Part shown: piece after piece, positions 1-8,062 of the stretch | Layout of the letters: every line of letters begins with the position of its first letter | Position numbering within the stretch: the stretch's first letter is position 1 | Virus record (IMG/VR): IMGVR_UViG_3300002835_000063 | Span: 1-64,000 of that record | Reading direction: 5' to 3' (one strand) | Length of the DNA stretch: 64,000 nucleotides | From: a virus | Program-made: the position numbers and the translations under genes | Notes under the pieces: generated by a model | What the model was told of the DNA's origin: nothing | Database searches by the model: none | The model's input: only the letters and a program-made list of their open reading frames with translations

Positions 1-332
1 AAGATTTCTTCGCAGCGTCTGTGCAATGTTTGCATCAACTGAACGTTTGCAACAGAAATGTTTTTATCAGCAAAGTTGTCAGTGATTTCCAACAAGCCTT
101 CAGCTTTTAGATTCTCGAGGTCATCCCGGCCAAACTTTTCAAGAGCGTGCAATCGCATCTCCGCCAGGTACCGGTAGTTCCAGTCTTCTTCAGAGTAGCT
201 GTTTGCTTCCGTGAAAAGTTCCTCCAGCTCATCCTGTGTGACAAAGTTTTTTAGTTTAAAAACGCGGGGCAAGATCTCCTCCGTCTCATACCCCAGCGAT
301 TGGATGTCCCCGAATGAAAGCTCCCCGGTCAT
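1..332 (-). CDS. Partial gene, possible 2OG-oxygenase N-terminus
   Basis: The reading frame opens with ATG at 332 and stays open for 110 codons to the left edge, so only the N-terminus is seen. It lies 8 nt downstream of the stop of the next gene and is co-transcribed with it. Residues about 25-38 (FKLKNFVTQDELEEL) resemble the opening helix of the oxygenases in this window, for example DDFMTEEEL in the gene at 53084. The catalytic half would be outside the window, so this is a weak guess. It could equally be an unrelated helical phage protein. Confidence 0.45.
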   Translation of the reverse strand, partial: MTGELSFGDIQSLGYETEEILPRVFKLKNFVTQDELEELFTEANSYSEEDWNYRYLAEMRLHALEKFGRDDLENLKAEGLLEITDNFADKNISVANVQLMQTLHRRCEEI

Positions 333-340
333 GGCGGTCC

Positions 341-634
341 TTACTCTAAACGCAGAGGCGCGGGCGGAGTGTACGGTGACTTGAACTCTGGTAAGTCCAG
401 GGGCTCAATCGGTTCAACAAGAGAATCGCTTAGCGTAGGTCCGTCGACCAAAGCGGTGTGACTATACACCAAACCAACTCTAAAAGCAAGCAGATCCGTT
501 AACAGGTGATGCGCTTCGTTTGCAAGAGCGGTTAGGCGGATGTGCTCAACGCGGTCCTTGCTGTTATTGATATCCGTTTTCAGGTGTTCATAGTGAGCGC
601 GGGCCGCTTCGACCAAGGCATCATAATCTCTCAT
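341..634 (-). CDS. Hypothetical helical protein, 97 aa
   Basis: Not recognised. The first 60 residues look helical and charged, and the tail is Pro-rich with acidic residues. It is packed 3 nt downstream of the small-terminase-like gene and 8 nt upstream of the edge gene, so it belongs to the same leftward operon. Confidence 0.65.
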   Translation of the reverse strand: MRDYDALVEAARAHYEHLKTDINNSKDRVEHIRLTALANEAHHLLTDLLAFRVGLVYSHTALVDGPTLSDSLVEPIEPLDLPEFKSPYTPPAPLRLE

Positions 635-637
635 CGG

Positions 638-1609
638 TTATTTATCTTCCTGGTTAACGAGCGCGGGCCGCTCTTCATCTTTTAATGATTCGTTAAAAGT
701 TTGAGTAGGTCCGTTGATCAAAGCAGATTCTGTCAAGGGGGACTTGACATCTTCGACCACAACCTCGGCGTCTATCACAGAGTTATCGGGCGCGAGCCGT
801 GCCGCGGCCTGTATAGCACCCGCCGCCAATCGGTCAAGCCGTTCAGCAATGATCTCCGCGGCGGGCCGAACTTCAACGTTAAGGTTAGAGTCAACTTCGT
901 AGCCGCCCCTAACCCCAGCTCGGTCGAGGATCTCGGTTGCGGCTTTTAGTTTGACCGGTTCGCTCTCAGCGTATTCCATGAGCTCTTCGAGTTTGTCAAC
1001 AGCGAAGGGCGCGGCTTGCATCAACTTTTCACGGGCGCGTTCGATGTCGTCGGAGGTCTTGTGTTTGAGATTGCGTAGGTGTATTCGGCACAGGCCGTCA
1101 TCCTTTGGTGCGCCAGACGCCCATAGCATGCAGCGGATTCCGTCGAACTTAACTTGGCGGCAGCGGTGAGGCAGGGCGGCAGGCTGGCGTTTGTCAGACG
1201 CCGGTCCACCGTTTTCTTGTTCCTTCAACCACTTACGAGTCGCGCCCAGAACCCAAGGTGGAACCAGGTAATCCGTTGACTCCTCGGCGATTAGATCCAG
1301 GCCGGTTAGGTAGTCTGAGTTATTGTCGGTTGGGTTAACCAAGATCGGGCGTTTTTCAGAAAGCGATTGGATCCGGCGCTCGCGGGTTGAATCGGCGGAC
1401 CTTACTTTGAGCAGGCCGCTCGAAGATCCGTCCTGGGTGTAAACGGTTTCCCAAATAAGCTTGGATCTTCTGAGGAGGGCGCGGTTCTGGAAGGTGTCCT
1501 CGCAAACGCCCCTATCGAGTTCTTCGATGCCAAGCTCGCTTAAATCGGCGCGTGCCGCTACTGGGAGGTCGATTACGAGGTCGGATAGGTTAATTGGGGT
1601 GTCGGCCAT
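638..1609 (-). CDS. Small-terminase-like DNA-binding protein
   Basis: 323 aa. The centre (about residues 200-270) has the pattern seen in actinophage small terminase subunits: a helix with VDKLEELMEYAES, then KLKAATEILDRAGVRGG, then an EV-rich strand and AAEIIAERLDRLAAG. Such proteins recognise packaging sites and hand DNA to the large terminase. A Cys/His cluster in the middle (HRCRQVKFDG, CMLW, CRIHL) may bind zinc. The large subunit is not in the window and would be expected to the left. Alternative: another phage DNA-binding protein. A copy of the dispersed GGGGCGTTTA motif lies directly upstream of the start codon (1612-1625). Confidence 0.5.
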   Translation of the reverse strand: MADTPINLSDLVIDLPVAARADLSELGIEELDRGVCEDTFQNRALLRRSKLIWETVYTQDGSSSGLLKVRSADSTRERRIQSLSEKRPILVNPTDNNSDYLTGLDLIAEESTDYLVPPWVLGATRKWLKEQENGGPASDKRQPAALPHRCRQVKFDGIRCMLWASGAPKDDGLCRIHLRNLKHKTSDDIERAREKLMQAAPFAVDKLEELMEYAESEPVKLKAATEILDRAGVRGGYEVDSNLNVEVRPAAEIIAERLDRLAAGAIQAAARLAPDNSVIDAEVVVEDVKSPLTESALINGPTQTFNESLKDEERPALVNQEDK

Positions 1610-1871
1610 GTTAAACGCCCCTAGCGTTAAAGGACGACCCTGCCAACTGGGGAGAGGACTGTGACAGGGCCGTCTCCGTCAATTGTAGGGTAAATTTGGC
1701 GAACCGAGTTGGGTAGACGCCGCTAATGTTACTTGACATGGCATCAATTGTACATTCGTGAAAAGTTGGTGATTATTTTTGGAAAGTTTTTTTGCGCGTG
1801 GAGAGGGAGAGCGCTCCTGTTTTGGACATTTATTAAGAACGACTCCACTTTCCCCCACTTTAAACCACTCA

Positions 1872-2111
1872 TTATGGCTTGCCGGAGAATCGTCCGTTGC
1901 TATCTCTTTTGATACCTTTAATCGCCATGAAGTATGAATTAACGCTTTTTAGAGTTTGTTGATTAACCCACACTGCAAAGGCCTCGTCTCGATCTACATA
2001 CCCGGCTTGAGGCATAAATAGTTTTCCAGACTCGATCCAGTTATAGACGGTCTTAACTGAAACCCCCAAATCGGTTGCAACTATTGGGATCTTTGTCCAG
2101 TTAGTTTTCAT
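1872..2111 (-). CDS. Small helix-turn-helix protein (excisionase/MerR-like)
   Basis: 79 aa. Residues 8-35 fit a winged-helix HTH_17-type DNA-binding fold: IPIVATDLGVSVKTVYNWI, then ESGKLF and a strand. Its start overlaps the end of the methyltransferase gene at 2101 by 11 nt, so the two are translated together. It could be a phage regulator or a recombination directionality factor; the sequence alone does not decide. Confidence 0.65.
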   Translation of the reverse strand: MKTNWTKIPIVATDLGVSVKTVYNWIESGKLFMPQAGYVDRDEAFAVWVNQQTLKSVNSYFMAIKGIKRDSNGRFSGKP

Positions 2112-2805
2112 GTTTATCCATATCTAAAATTCGAGCCTCGGTGATTCTGTATTGGTCTGGCGAGATGTCATTGTATACAACTTTTCGACCCAACCGGAGT
2201 GTTGCCACGGCAGCTGTTCCAGTTCCCCCAAATATATCTGCAACTGTATCCCCCTCCTTAGAAAACGCAAGTATAAATCTTTCGTAAAGTTCTTCGGGGA
2301 TAGTGCTTCCGGTAAACCCGATGGAGTCATATCTAGATAGGCTATGGGGATCCAAAGGTAGCTTGACCACATACTCCCTCTTGGCTGGATCGACATAGAA
2401 AGACTCTTTGTAGAAGTGGATTATGAGTCCCATCTTTTCGTAGTTCAAAGATTTTAAAAATTCAGTGGAGGAAAAGTCCCAGACAAAAATTTGACCAACG
2501 GTTAGGTCTGTCTGGCTTTCGACTAAGTTGCACAATCTTGGGACTATGTTATATTGATTTTGAAGCATCATGAATATTGATCCGTTAGGGGCCAGTGCTT
2601 CCCCCATTCGAAGAACAGAAACTAAAAGTCTGGCTAGGTAGTCATCTACAGATTCGACCTTGTTGATGTGATCTTCGGGATCTCCTCCATACTCGTCTAG
2701 GGCAGAGCCAAGATATGAAGGGTTCACAAAAAATAGATTGACGCTCTCAGGATCTAAAAATTTGTCAGTAGCATCTAAGCAATAAAGCTTTACGTCGTCT
2801 CTCAC
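2101..2805 (-). CDS. DNA N6/N4-methyltransferase-like protein, paralogue 1
   Basis: 234 aa. The order is catalytic motif first (FFVNPSY, residues about 26-32) and the SAM-binding motif near the C-terminus (VADIFGGTGTAAVA, then GRKVVYNDIS), which is the beta-class arrangement of site-specific DNA methyltransferases. The catalytic motif reads NPSY where the family has (D/N/S)PP(Y/F/W), so activity may be altered. It is clearly paralogous to 25025-25723: both have GGDP, a YL.RLL..V/FL.M stretch and the same C-terminus. No restriction endonuclease is nearby, so it is an orphan enzyme. Confidence 0.8.
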   Translation of the reverse strand: MRDDVKLYCLDATDKFLDPESVNLFFVNPSYLGSALDEYGGDPEDHINKVESVDDYLARLLVSVLRMGEALAPNGSIFMMLQNQYNIVPRLCNLVESQTDLTVGQIFVWDFSSTEFLKSLNYEKMGLIIHFYKESFYVDPAKREYVVKLPLDPHSLSRYDSIGFTGSTIPEELYERFILAFSKEGDTVADIFGGTGTAAVATLRLGRKVVYNDISPDQYRITEARILDMDKHEN

Positions 2806-2824
2806 TGATCTCCCTAAAAAGAAT

Positions 2825-2856
2825 ACCGCCCCAACACTTTACCATGTTGAGGCGGT
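2825..2856. terminator. Intergenic hairpin terminator
   Basis: A 12-bp stem (ACCGCCCCAACA paired with TGTTGAGGCGGT, one G-T pair) encloses an 8-nt loop. On the minus strand it is followed by ATTCTTTTT, so it can end transcripts arriving from the gene at 2986; on the plus strand it is followed by TTTT. Confidence 0.6.
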
Positions 2857-2880
2857 TTTCCTAACCCTAGCTTGGGTTAT

Positions 2881-2971
2881 TTTGTTTCCCTCTCCCGGAA
2901 ACAAACTTGGTCCTGCGATGTGTCCATTCTTTCGGCCCGTTCAAGACCTTCTTCCTAAAACACACCGCAGG
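2881..2971. other. Structured intergenic element with nested inverted repeats
   Basis: A perfect 9-bp stem, TTTGTTTCC/GGAAACAAA, occupies 2881-2905. A second pair of arms, CCTGCGATGTGT (2912-2923) and ACACACCGCAGG (2960-2971), can close a 60-nt domain with one mismatch. It lies just downstream of the glycosyltransferase stop codon. It could be a 3' RNA structure or a protein-binding site; I cannot assign a known RNA family. Confidence 0.4.
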
Positions 2972-2985
2972 GTAAAAACATTCTA

Positions 2986-4044
2986 CTACACGTTCCCTCG
3001 GAATGAGTACCACATTGAATTCCTTATCCTGTCTATCAAATCCGGGGCATATCTGTTGTGAGGTATGCCTACATATTCAAAGCCTAATGCATGGCTGACA
3101 ATTGAGTACTGACTGTGATAGGTCTGAGTTTGTACCTCGTCTTCCCCCAGGTTAGTAATTAGCGGAGTGACTAACTCAACAACGCTAGATTCTTCTGGCA
3201 TAAAGAACATATTGAGTAAACCAGAACTGGTAGAAGATGCCAAAACCGTTGCTTGGCTAATTGTCTCTATTTGATGTTTAAAATCAGTAAACTCTTTCTC
3301 TGGACAGATTATCTCAAAATCTGCGGTGTCCCTCAAAAAATTCTCTACTTTGTCTTCAAAGAAAATACGAGCGGCCAGTCCAGGGAAATCTATGTGTGGG
3401 TTGTCTTTAACCCCCAGATAATCCTCGATGCTAATAATCTGTCGGTCTTGGGTGGATCTTCTAGAGAGATATATTTTTTTATTGGTCGATGGTTTTATGT
3501 CTGGCAAAGACCTACAAAATTTTCGGACCCTTTTTATGTCTGATACATTAAAGAAAATTGAATCAAAGATTTGAATGTTTTTTGCTGGTATTAATAAAAT
3601 CTCTAACGGGCCTAAAGTTTTTTGATATTTTAACTTAATCAAATTTACCTGGCCGGTGGACTCTAGGGCATCAAGAAAATAATCAATTACTGTTGCACCC
3701 GTCCCCATTAAACTTTGGTCCCCCGTTGAATCAAGTTTTGATTTTGGTTGGACTACAAGATTTAGGCCTACCCAACCGGATCTTATTTCTATCTGCTTGG
3801 TAACTTCAGACAGTGTCTCTAGCATAAAGTGCCCCATCTGTCTGTAAAAAGGAATATAGACTTTAAGCTCGTCTGTCATCAATGGGGAGTCAGATTTAGG
3901 CACTAAATAAGAAAGATATTCTTTTGGGATTTTATCTTTATGCTCAAAAAATCCACCAAAATTTTGATCGAGGAAGAGGAGATAGCCCTCTTTTTGGATG
4001 GGAGGGTTATTGACCTCGGGAGTAAAAGACTGTAATAACGGCAC
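2986..4044 (-). CDS. GT61-like glycosyltransferase
   Basis: 352 aa, GTG start. The second half matches the glycosyltransferase family 61 (DUF563) layout: KKIYLSRRST at about 200, then an EN(F/L) helix, FEIICPE, a stretch of ISQATVLASSTSSGLLNMFFM and VVEL, and a final IPHN. Such enzymes transfer sugars to polysaccharides or proteins. The gene at 35218 has the same order of elements. It stands alone between two terminators, so it has its own transcript. The acceptor is unknown; phage fibre or host envelope are both possible. Confidence 0.65.
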   Translation of the reverse strand: MPLLQSFTPEVNNPPIQKEGYLLFLDQNFGGFFEHKDKIPKEYLSYLVPKSDSPLMTDELKVYIPFYRQMGHFMLETLSEVTKQIEIRSGWVGLNLVVQPKSKLDSTGDQSLMGTGATVIDYFLDALESTGQVNLIKLKYQKTLGPLEILLIPAKNIQIFDSIFFNVSDIKRVRKFCRSLPDIKPSTNKKIYLSRRSTQDRQIISIEDYLGVKDNPHIDFPGLAARIFFEDKVENFLRDTADFEIICPEKEFTDFKHQIETISQATVLASSTSSGLLNMFFMPEESSVVELVTPLITNLGEDEVQTQTYHSQYSIVSHALGFEYVGIPHNRYAPDLIDRIRNSMWYSFRGNV

Positions 4045-4068
4045 GGTTAGATTCTACCTAAATAAAAA

Positions 4069-4096
4069 CGGGACTGCAATTAAAATTGCAATCCCG
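4069..4096. terminator. Hairpin terminator between 4044 and 4111
   Basis: CGGGACTGCAATT pairs with AATTGCAATCCCG with one mismatch and a very short loop. It is flanked by ATTTT on the plus side and by TTTTTATT on the minus side, so it would end leftward transcripts leaving the holin-like gene. Confidence 0.6.
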
Positions 4097-4110
4097 ATTT
4101 TACTCTTGAT

Positions 4111-4398
4111 CTATTTCTTTTTTGCTGGCTTCTTTTTAGTGGCTTCGCTGGCAAGCTTCTTACCGACTTCAGCTGCTAATACTTCAGCCACTCTACCAAA
4201 AGCTGGATCTTTTTTATTGATCCAACGAAGTAGAGTTGGAATTGCAGATGCCCAGAGAGCGTTAGCTACAAGTAGCCACTCCCCTACACCAAACTCGACT
4301 GGAGAAACAATTCCCGATGTCTGTCCAACAATCACGATTGCTCCAATGGCCTGACCCAAAAGATTTCTTAGGTAAGACTCGAGTGCTGCTTTGTTCAC
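4111..4398 (-). CDS. Holin-like small membrane protein
   Basis: 95 aa. Two hydrophobic segments (about 12-30 and 40-58) are followed by SAIPTLLRWINKKDPAFGR, a pattern I associate with actinophage/r1t-type holins, then a Lys-rich tail. A holin would open the inner membrane for the endolysin. It overlaps the basic protein upstream by 4 nt. It is far from the endolysin gene at 12150, so holin is an inference from the fold only. Confidence 0.5.
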   Translation of the reverse strand: MNKAALESYLRNLLGQAIGAIVIVGQTSGIVSPVEFGVGEWLLVANALWASAIPTLLRWINKKDPAFGRVAEVLAAEVGKKLASEATKKKPAKKK

Positions 4399-4667
4399 TT
4401 TGAGGCCTTCTTCTTTGCAGAAGCCGGCTTCTTAGCTACTGGTTTCTTGGCCGCTGGCTTCTTTGGGGCAGCTGGCTTCTTCTTGTCACCTGAAGCAACC
4501 TTGCCAGTTCCGGCAGAAGTTTTCTTAGTTTCAATTCGAGACTTGTCAACTGCTAGCTGGGCACGGCGAACCTCTGCCGCCTCCTGAGCTAGAGCCAAAG
4601 TCAACTTCTCGCTGTAGGACCCAGTTACCGCCTTGCGGAACTTCTCCCATCCTGAGATTTTTGCCAT
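4395..4667 (-). CDS. Basic Lys/Ala/Pro-rich protein
   Basis: 90 aa. The N-terminal 45 residues form a helical region; the rest is a low-complexity tail of KKPA/PAKKP units like those of histone-H1-like and AlgP-like proteins. Such tails bind DNA or polyanions non-specifically. It is coupled to the holin-like gene (4-nt overlap), and that neighbour also ends in a KKKPAKKK tail. Function unknown. Confidence 0.6.
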   Translation of the reverse strand: MAKISGWEKFRKAVTGSYSEKLTLALAQEAAEVRRAQLAVDKSRIETKKTSAGTGKVASGDKKKPAAPKKPAAKKPVAKKPASAKKKASK

Positions 4668-4720
4668 AACTTATTTTTCCTAACGTTAGTTTTGGTAATT
4701 GCATCCTAGCACAGGTTTTG

Positions 4721-5296
4721 CTAGGAAGGTGTTGCTGTGTTGTCAACGACTAAAGTAAGGCCCTTAGCATTCCTCTTGGCATTTGCTTCGTCGCTGTCTG
4801 TATAGACTTCCCGACACTTTGCGCAATAGAGATAGTAGTACCCCTGATCTGGGTCTTTGCCATCTATTTTTGCTTCATAGAGTCGATATCCGTCTGAGTC
4901 GCACATAACTGGGAAGACTTTGGTCTCCTCCCCACAATCATCACATTTTAGATCTATGATCCATTTTGCATTTTGATTGAACTCGTCGGCTATAGCTTTT
5001 TGAGACAAGAATATTCCTCGGGTAAGGGCATGTTTTTCCCCCGAACCTAAAGTCCTGCTCAAAAAATATTTAGTGTTTGGTACTTCAATTACCGGGCGAG
5101 AGTGTTTACATGGACAATCAAACCTGGCTGGTCTGCATTCGATTCTTCCAGTGTCTTCACTTCGTTTGTGTCTAGACATCGAGTGCCCACAGATACAGAT
5201 ACGCTTGTCATTTTGTCTTGGGTCTTGAGCAATCGTTTTATCGAGTAGCTCGAGCTTCTCTTCACTGACATCAAACGCATCTAAAAATGAGGACAT
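4721..5296 (-). CDS. Cys-rich probable zinc-binding protein
   Basis: 191 aa from the ATG at 5296, chosen because it lies 1 nt past the stop of the upstream gene; a longer frame to 5371 would overlap that gene heavily. Two Cys clusters are visible: CICGHSMSRHK with a later CPCKH, and CDDCGEE with a later CAKC. Both look like zinc ribbons. No enzymatic motif is seen. Confidence 0.6.
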   Translation of the reverse strand: MSSFLDAFDVSEEKLELLDKTIAQDPRQNDKRICICGHSMSRHKRSEDTGRIECRPARFDCPCKHSRPVIEVPNTKYFLSRTLGSGEKHALTRGIFLSQKAIADEFNQNAKWIIDLKCDDCGEETKVFPVMCDSDGYRLYEAKIDGKDPDQGYYYLYCAKCREVYTDSDEANAKRNAKGLTLVVDNTATPS

Positions 5297-5297
5297 A

Positions 5298-5663
5298 CTA
5301 ACTCTTAAAGTAGGTAGGAGTTGAATCTGAACTTGTTTGACTAGAAGATGCTCCTGCTGGAGCTCCCGCAAAAATATTCATTTGAGCAGCTAGCTCCATG
5401 TAAATTGGATTTGAACTAGCAACTTGAGCAATCTTTGTGCCCTGATTTACTAGTAGTTCTTGGAGCTTTTCTGCAAACTCGGTTTCGGTTCCAGTCAAAA
5501 CTGATACCCAGTCTTCACCGTTGTGTATTGCAGGTGATCCCTCACCGTAGGTGATCACATATCCGTACTTCATTCCCATAATCTCAAATGGGTTTAGCAA
5601 GATGCCATCTGGATCCCGAACAATTCTGAATCCTCGCATCTGTCCTGCATTAGGTTTTAGCAT
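5298..5663 (-). CDS. Hypothetical protein, 121 aa
   Basis: Not recognised. Residues 10-60 look beta-rich (GFRIVRDPDGILLNPFEIMG), followed by a helix and a Ser/Ala-rich tail. Second gene of a three-gene leftward operon (6119 to 4721). Confidence 0.6.
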   Translation of the reverse strand: MLKPNAGQMRGFRIVRDPDGILLNPFEIMGMKYGYVITYGEGSPAIHNGEDWVSVLTGTETEFAEKLQELLVNQGTKIAQVASSNPIYMELAAQMNIFAGAPAGASSSQTSSDSTPTYFKS

Positions 5664-5678
5664 ATTTTCCTCTCGTGC

Positions 5679-6119
5679 TTAGCCTAGATATTCTAGTTGC
5701 TGTAGTCGCTCTTCCGGGACGTTATCCCAGATTGTTCCATCGTAGTGAAATAGCTCACCCCTGGAATTCTGATACCACCCTGCATTTGCAGTCTTTAGTG
5801 ATTCCATAAATCTTCCTTTGTTGTCTCTCATAAATTCTGGCCAACTGTCTTGGCTCTCGTACTTTCTCTTTAGGTCTTCGTAAATTGGACTTCCCATAAC
5901 CTCAACCTCGTAGTGAATGATTCTTGCACTGTAGTCATTTAGTAGCTCTTTGTCAACTTGTGGTGCCTGAAAAATAGTCTGCCCCGGATATCGATCCAAC
6001 AGCTCTTCCCGATCCTTCAGCGTAATCGTGTACTCCTCAAATGCCTCAAGCTCCTGGGCACTTGCTCCTGATTCAGTCAGGTATTCTTCTATCTCATTGA
6101 TGTAGTTTCTGATCCACAT
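5679..6119 (-). CDS. Hypothetical protein, 146 aa
   Basis: Not recognised. Acidic, mainly helical for 100 residues; the C-terminus has AGWYQNSRGELFHYDGTIWDNV, resembling a short WW-like or carbohydrate-facing beta hairpin. First gene of the leftward operon that begins at the AT-rich region. Confidence 0.6.
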   Translation of the reverse strand: MWIRNYINEIEEYLTESGASAQELEAFEEYTITLKDREELLDRYPGQTIFQAPQVDKELLNDYSARIIHYEVEVMGSPIYEDLKRKYESQDSWPEFMRDNKGRFMESLKTANAGWYQNSRGELFHYDGTIWDNVPEERLQQLEYLG

Positions 6120-6606
6120 ACCCTCACCCTAGCACCATTTGCAACCATACGCAATACATAAATCGCAACTAGTTTTTCTCTACGATCTGGGCCATAAAAA
6201 TCTCTCTATTTTATAATACATAATACACCATATTTTATATATAATTAGCGATTATTTTTTCTGTAAGGCCTAAGAGAAACTCTATACGCGTAGTACAAAA
6301 ACTTATTGCTAATTATATATTTAGTATTATTATATAATGTCATTATCAAAAAAATCTGTCAACTCGCATTTATCTTTGATAATAACTGCAATATTTTACT
6401 ATCAGAAATTCTTTTCCTCAATTTAAATTTTTTGATAATAAATATTAGAACTATTTTTCACCTTTTGCTCCCTAAGTTAGGCATTTTCCTGATAATGAAT
6501 AAATAATCAATAATCAATAATCAATAAAATCAATCTATAAAGAGCTCTAGATTTAACCACAAAATAGTCACCACTACAAAAATTGACTTGAATTGATTAT
6601 TGATTA
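6120..6606. other. AT-rich non-coding region with iteron-like repeats; candidate origin or control region
   Basis: About 490 nt between divergent genes with no credible gene, strikingly poorer in GC than the rest of the window. It holds an inverted repeat (ATATATAATTAGC at 6237-6249, complement at 6308-6320), several GATAATAA elements, tandem ATCAATA units around 6505-6535, and the inverse unit ATTGATTATTGATTATTG at 6592-6609. Such composition and repeats fit a replication origin or an operator region; which one is not decidable here. Confidence 0.5.
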
Positions 6607-6612
6607 TTGACC

Positions 6613-6618
6613 TACAAT
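6613..6618 (+). promoter_or_regulatory. -10-like TACAAT, leaderless start
   Basis: TACAAT lies 6 nt before the ATG at 6625, which has no Shine-Dalgarno sequence; transcription would begin at or next to the start codon. TTGATT units of the repeat region lie upstream at non-ideal spacing. Confidence 0.4.
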
Positions 6619-6624
6619 GTTTAC

Positions 6625-6867
6625 ATGTCAGCAGAACGATTGCCAGTTAGTACTCTTCCAGTTACGTTACGGCGTCTGGAACTTTGTACTTATGCAATCC
6701 AGGAGATCCACTCTCAACTGGAAGATCCCGAAGGACCGGATGACAAGGCTGACCTCATTCTTGCCACAGAGCGTCTAGTAGCCGAAACCGTTGACCTCTA
6801 CCAGACCGTTAGACTTTACGTCTGGGGCGAAGAGGAAGAAAGAGAAAAAGAAAGAGAAGCCGACTAG
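6625..6867 (+). CDS. Small acidic protein, 80 aa
   Basis: Not recognised. ATG at 6625 is preferred over the upstream TTG because of the -10-like box 6 nt before it. Helical, ending in a run of Glu/Arg (EEEEREKEREAD). It is convergent with the next gene and overlaps it by 4 nt. Confidence 0.55.
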   Translation: MSAERLPVSTLPVTLRRLELCTYAIQEIHSQLEDPEGPDDKADLILATERLVAETVDLYQTVRLYVWGEEEEREKEREAD

Positions 6868-7061
6868 CGGTTAAACCTTGGCGGATATAGAGCCTTTACT
6901 ATTCTTAGCCGGATCTCATCCTTTTCGGACTGGCTTTCAGCCTCGTCCAACATTCTCTCAATATCACGTTTGACAGTTTTAGCCATCCACATAATAAATA
7001 GTCCAAACACTGCCAGGCACACTGCCAAGAAAACTAGAGCTATTTGAAGGGCGTCTACCAT
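6864..7061 (-). CDS. Small single-pass membrane protein
   Basis: 65 aa. One transmembrane segment at about residues 5-27, then a charged cytoplasmic helix (RDIERMLDEAESQSEKDEIRLR). No family recognised. Codons 2-4 carry a copy of the dispersed GGGCGTCTA motif. Confidence 0.6.
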   Translation of the reverse strand: MVDALQIALVFLAVCLAVFGLFIMWMAKTVKRDIERMLDEAESQSEKDEIRLRIVKALYPPRFNR

Positions 7062-7100
7062 GATTTAATTATAGGTCGCCCAGCTAAGACTCAATTAGAA

Positions 7101-7274
7101 CTAAAGTTTGCCGTCTTGCATCCACTTGGCAAAAATGGCGTCTGAATCCTTGGCAACTTGCTTACCCTTCTTCCACTGACGAAACGCTACAAACACAACC
7201 AGCCAAAATTGAACGGTTAGTACTGCAAAGACTCCAGCTACAAAAGAGGCCCAGTCCCAGTTAATAACGATCAT
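7101..7274 (-). CDS. Small single-pass membrane protein, 57 aa
   Basis: Starts MIVINWDWASFVAGVF; a hydrophobic segment spans about residues 9-31, followed by RQWKKGK and a short soluble tail. Its ATG overlaps the stop of the upstream gene (ATGA), which supports translation. Confidence 0.6.
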   Translation of the reverse strand: MIVINWDWASFVAGVFAVLTVQFWLVVFVAFRQWKKGKQVAKDSDAIFAKWMQDGKL

Positions 7275-7654
7275 TTCTCTATCCTCCTACTTATTTTGTA
7301 CTTTTCTAAATCTACTACATCTTTACCAGTTGACTCATAGGTAAGACTGTCGTAACCGGCTTGGACATGGCCAAGACTGTCTACTGACAATTTGATGCCA
7401 GTGTACATTAAAACGGTCATTAAGTCAAGCGTTCCAATTTTTATGCCATACTCTCTGTAAAGATTTTTGGCAAGCATCTCGGCTCTTATCCTTTGGCAGA
7501 TTGCAGGATCTACTCCGGTGCTTTCCTTCTCCCGCTCCTGGAGATCCGCTATACGCTCCTCTAGCGTTCCCAAATCAAATTCAATTTCGTCAAAGGTTTC
7601 TTCAGGACCCAGCAAGCTCCCGAATTCATCGAATCCGTCTTCTTTATCTCTCAT
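7271..7654 (-). CDS. Hypothetical acidic protein, 127 aa
   Basis: Not recognised. The N-terminal half is strongly acidic and probably coiled (TLEERIADLQEREKEST). Coupled to the 57-aa membrane protein through an ATGA overlap. Confidence 0.6.
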   Translation of the reverse strand: MRDKEDGFDEFGSLLGPEETFDEIEFDLGTLEERIADLQEREKESTGVDPAICQRIRAEMLAKNLYREYGIKIGTLDLMTVLMYTGIKLSVDSLGHVQAGYDSLTYESTGKDVVDLEKYKISRRIEK

Positions 7655-7694
7655 GTTTATATCCTAGTAAAAAGTCAAGATCTCGTCAAACCCT

Positions 7695-7700
7695 TATAAT
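7695..7700 (+). promoter_or_regulatory. Candidate -10 box of the lysis/surface operon
   Basis: TATAAT 35 nt before the GTG at 7736. Only a weak -35 (AAGTCA) lies 17 nt upstream. An AGGAG ribosome site is at 7723-7727. Confidence 0.4.
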
Positions 7701-7735
7701 TTTAGAGGGGAGAGGCTAATTCCAGGAGCCTCCAA

Positions 7736-8062
7736 GTGCCATCTAAGACAGTTATAAACAAAACTGCCAAGAAAAATAATTCCAAGTTTCTATTGACAAT
7801 AGACATCTTTTGGCGTATAGTAGCCACCTTTATTGCCTCCGCCCTAGCAGTTATTGGAGCGGGCTCCATAATTGGTATCGATGTCTGGCTATCGGCTGCC
7901 CTCGGAGGTTTGCTTGCTGTAGCCAAGGTTGTAGAAAAACTTGCCCTCGCTTTCCTAGAGGACGGAAAGATTAGCCGCGCTGAAGTCAACATGATCTTCA
8001 GCCAAGTTGTCCGTCTAAAAGAAGCAGGGGACGATCAGAATGCGTCTAAGCCTAAGAAGTAG
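7736..8062 (+). CDS. Holin-like protein, paralogue of 37483
   Basis: 108 aa, GTG start 8 nt after AGGAG. Two membrane segments (about 25-46 and 50-72) are followed by a charged part with [14 protein letters not shown]. The same architecture and the same DGK(I/L)...E(V/I)N motif occur in the gene at 37483. It opens the operon that leads to the thermonuclease, and the endolysin lies 4 kb further on the same strand, so a lysis role is plausible. Confidence 0.6.
   Translation: MPSKTVINKTAKKNNSKFLLTIDIFWRIVATFIASALAVIGAGSIIGIDVWLSAALGGLLAVAKVVEKLALAFLEDGKISRAEVNMIFSQVVRLKEAGDDQNASKPKK

Noticed and set aside
2912-2971. Possible tRNA (contains GTTCAAGAC near a long stem)
   Set aside because: No 7-bp acceptor, D or anticodon arm can be drawn and the T-stem does not pair.
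3998-4354. Plus-strand frame across the holin-like gene
   Set aside because: Crosses a terminator hairpin and is antisense to a gene with clear membrane segments and coupling.
6306-6506. Hydrophobic plus-strand frame in the AT-rich region
   Set aside because: Ile/Leu/Asn/Phe bias is what random AT-rich sequence encodes; no ribosome site and it covers the repeats.
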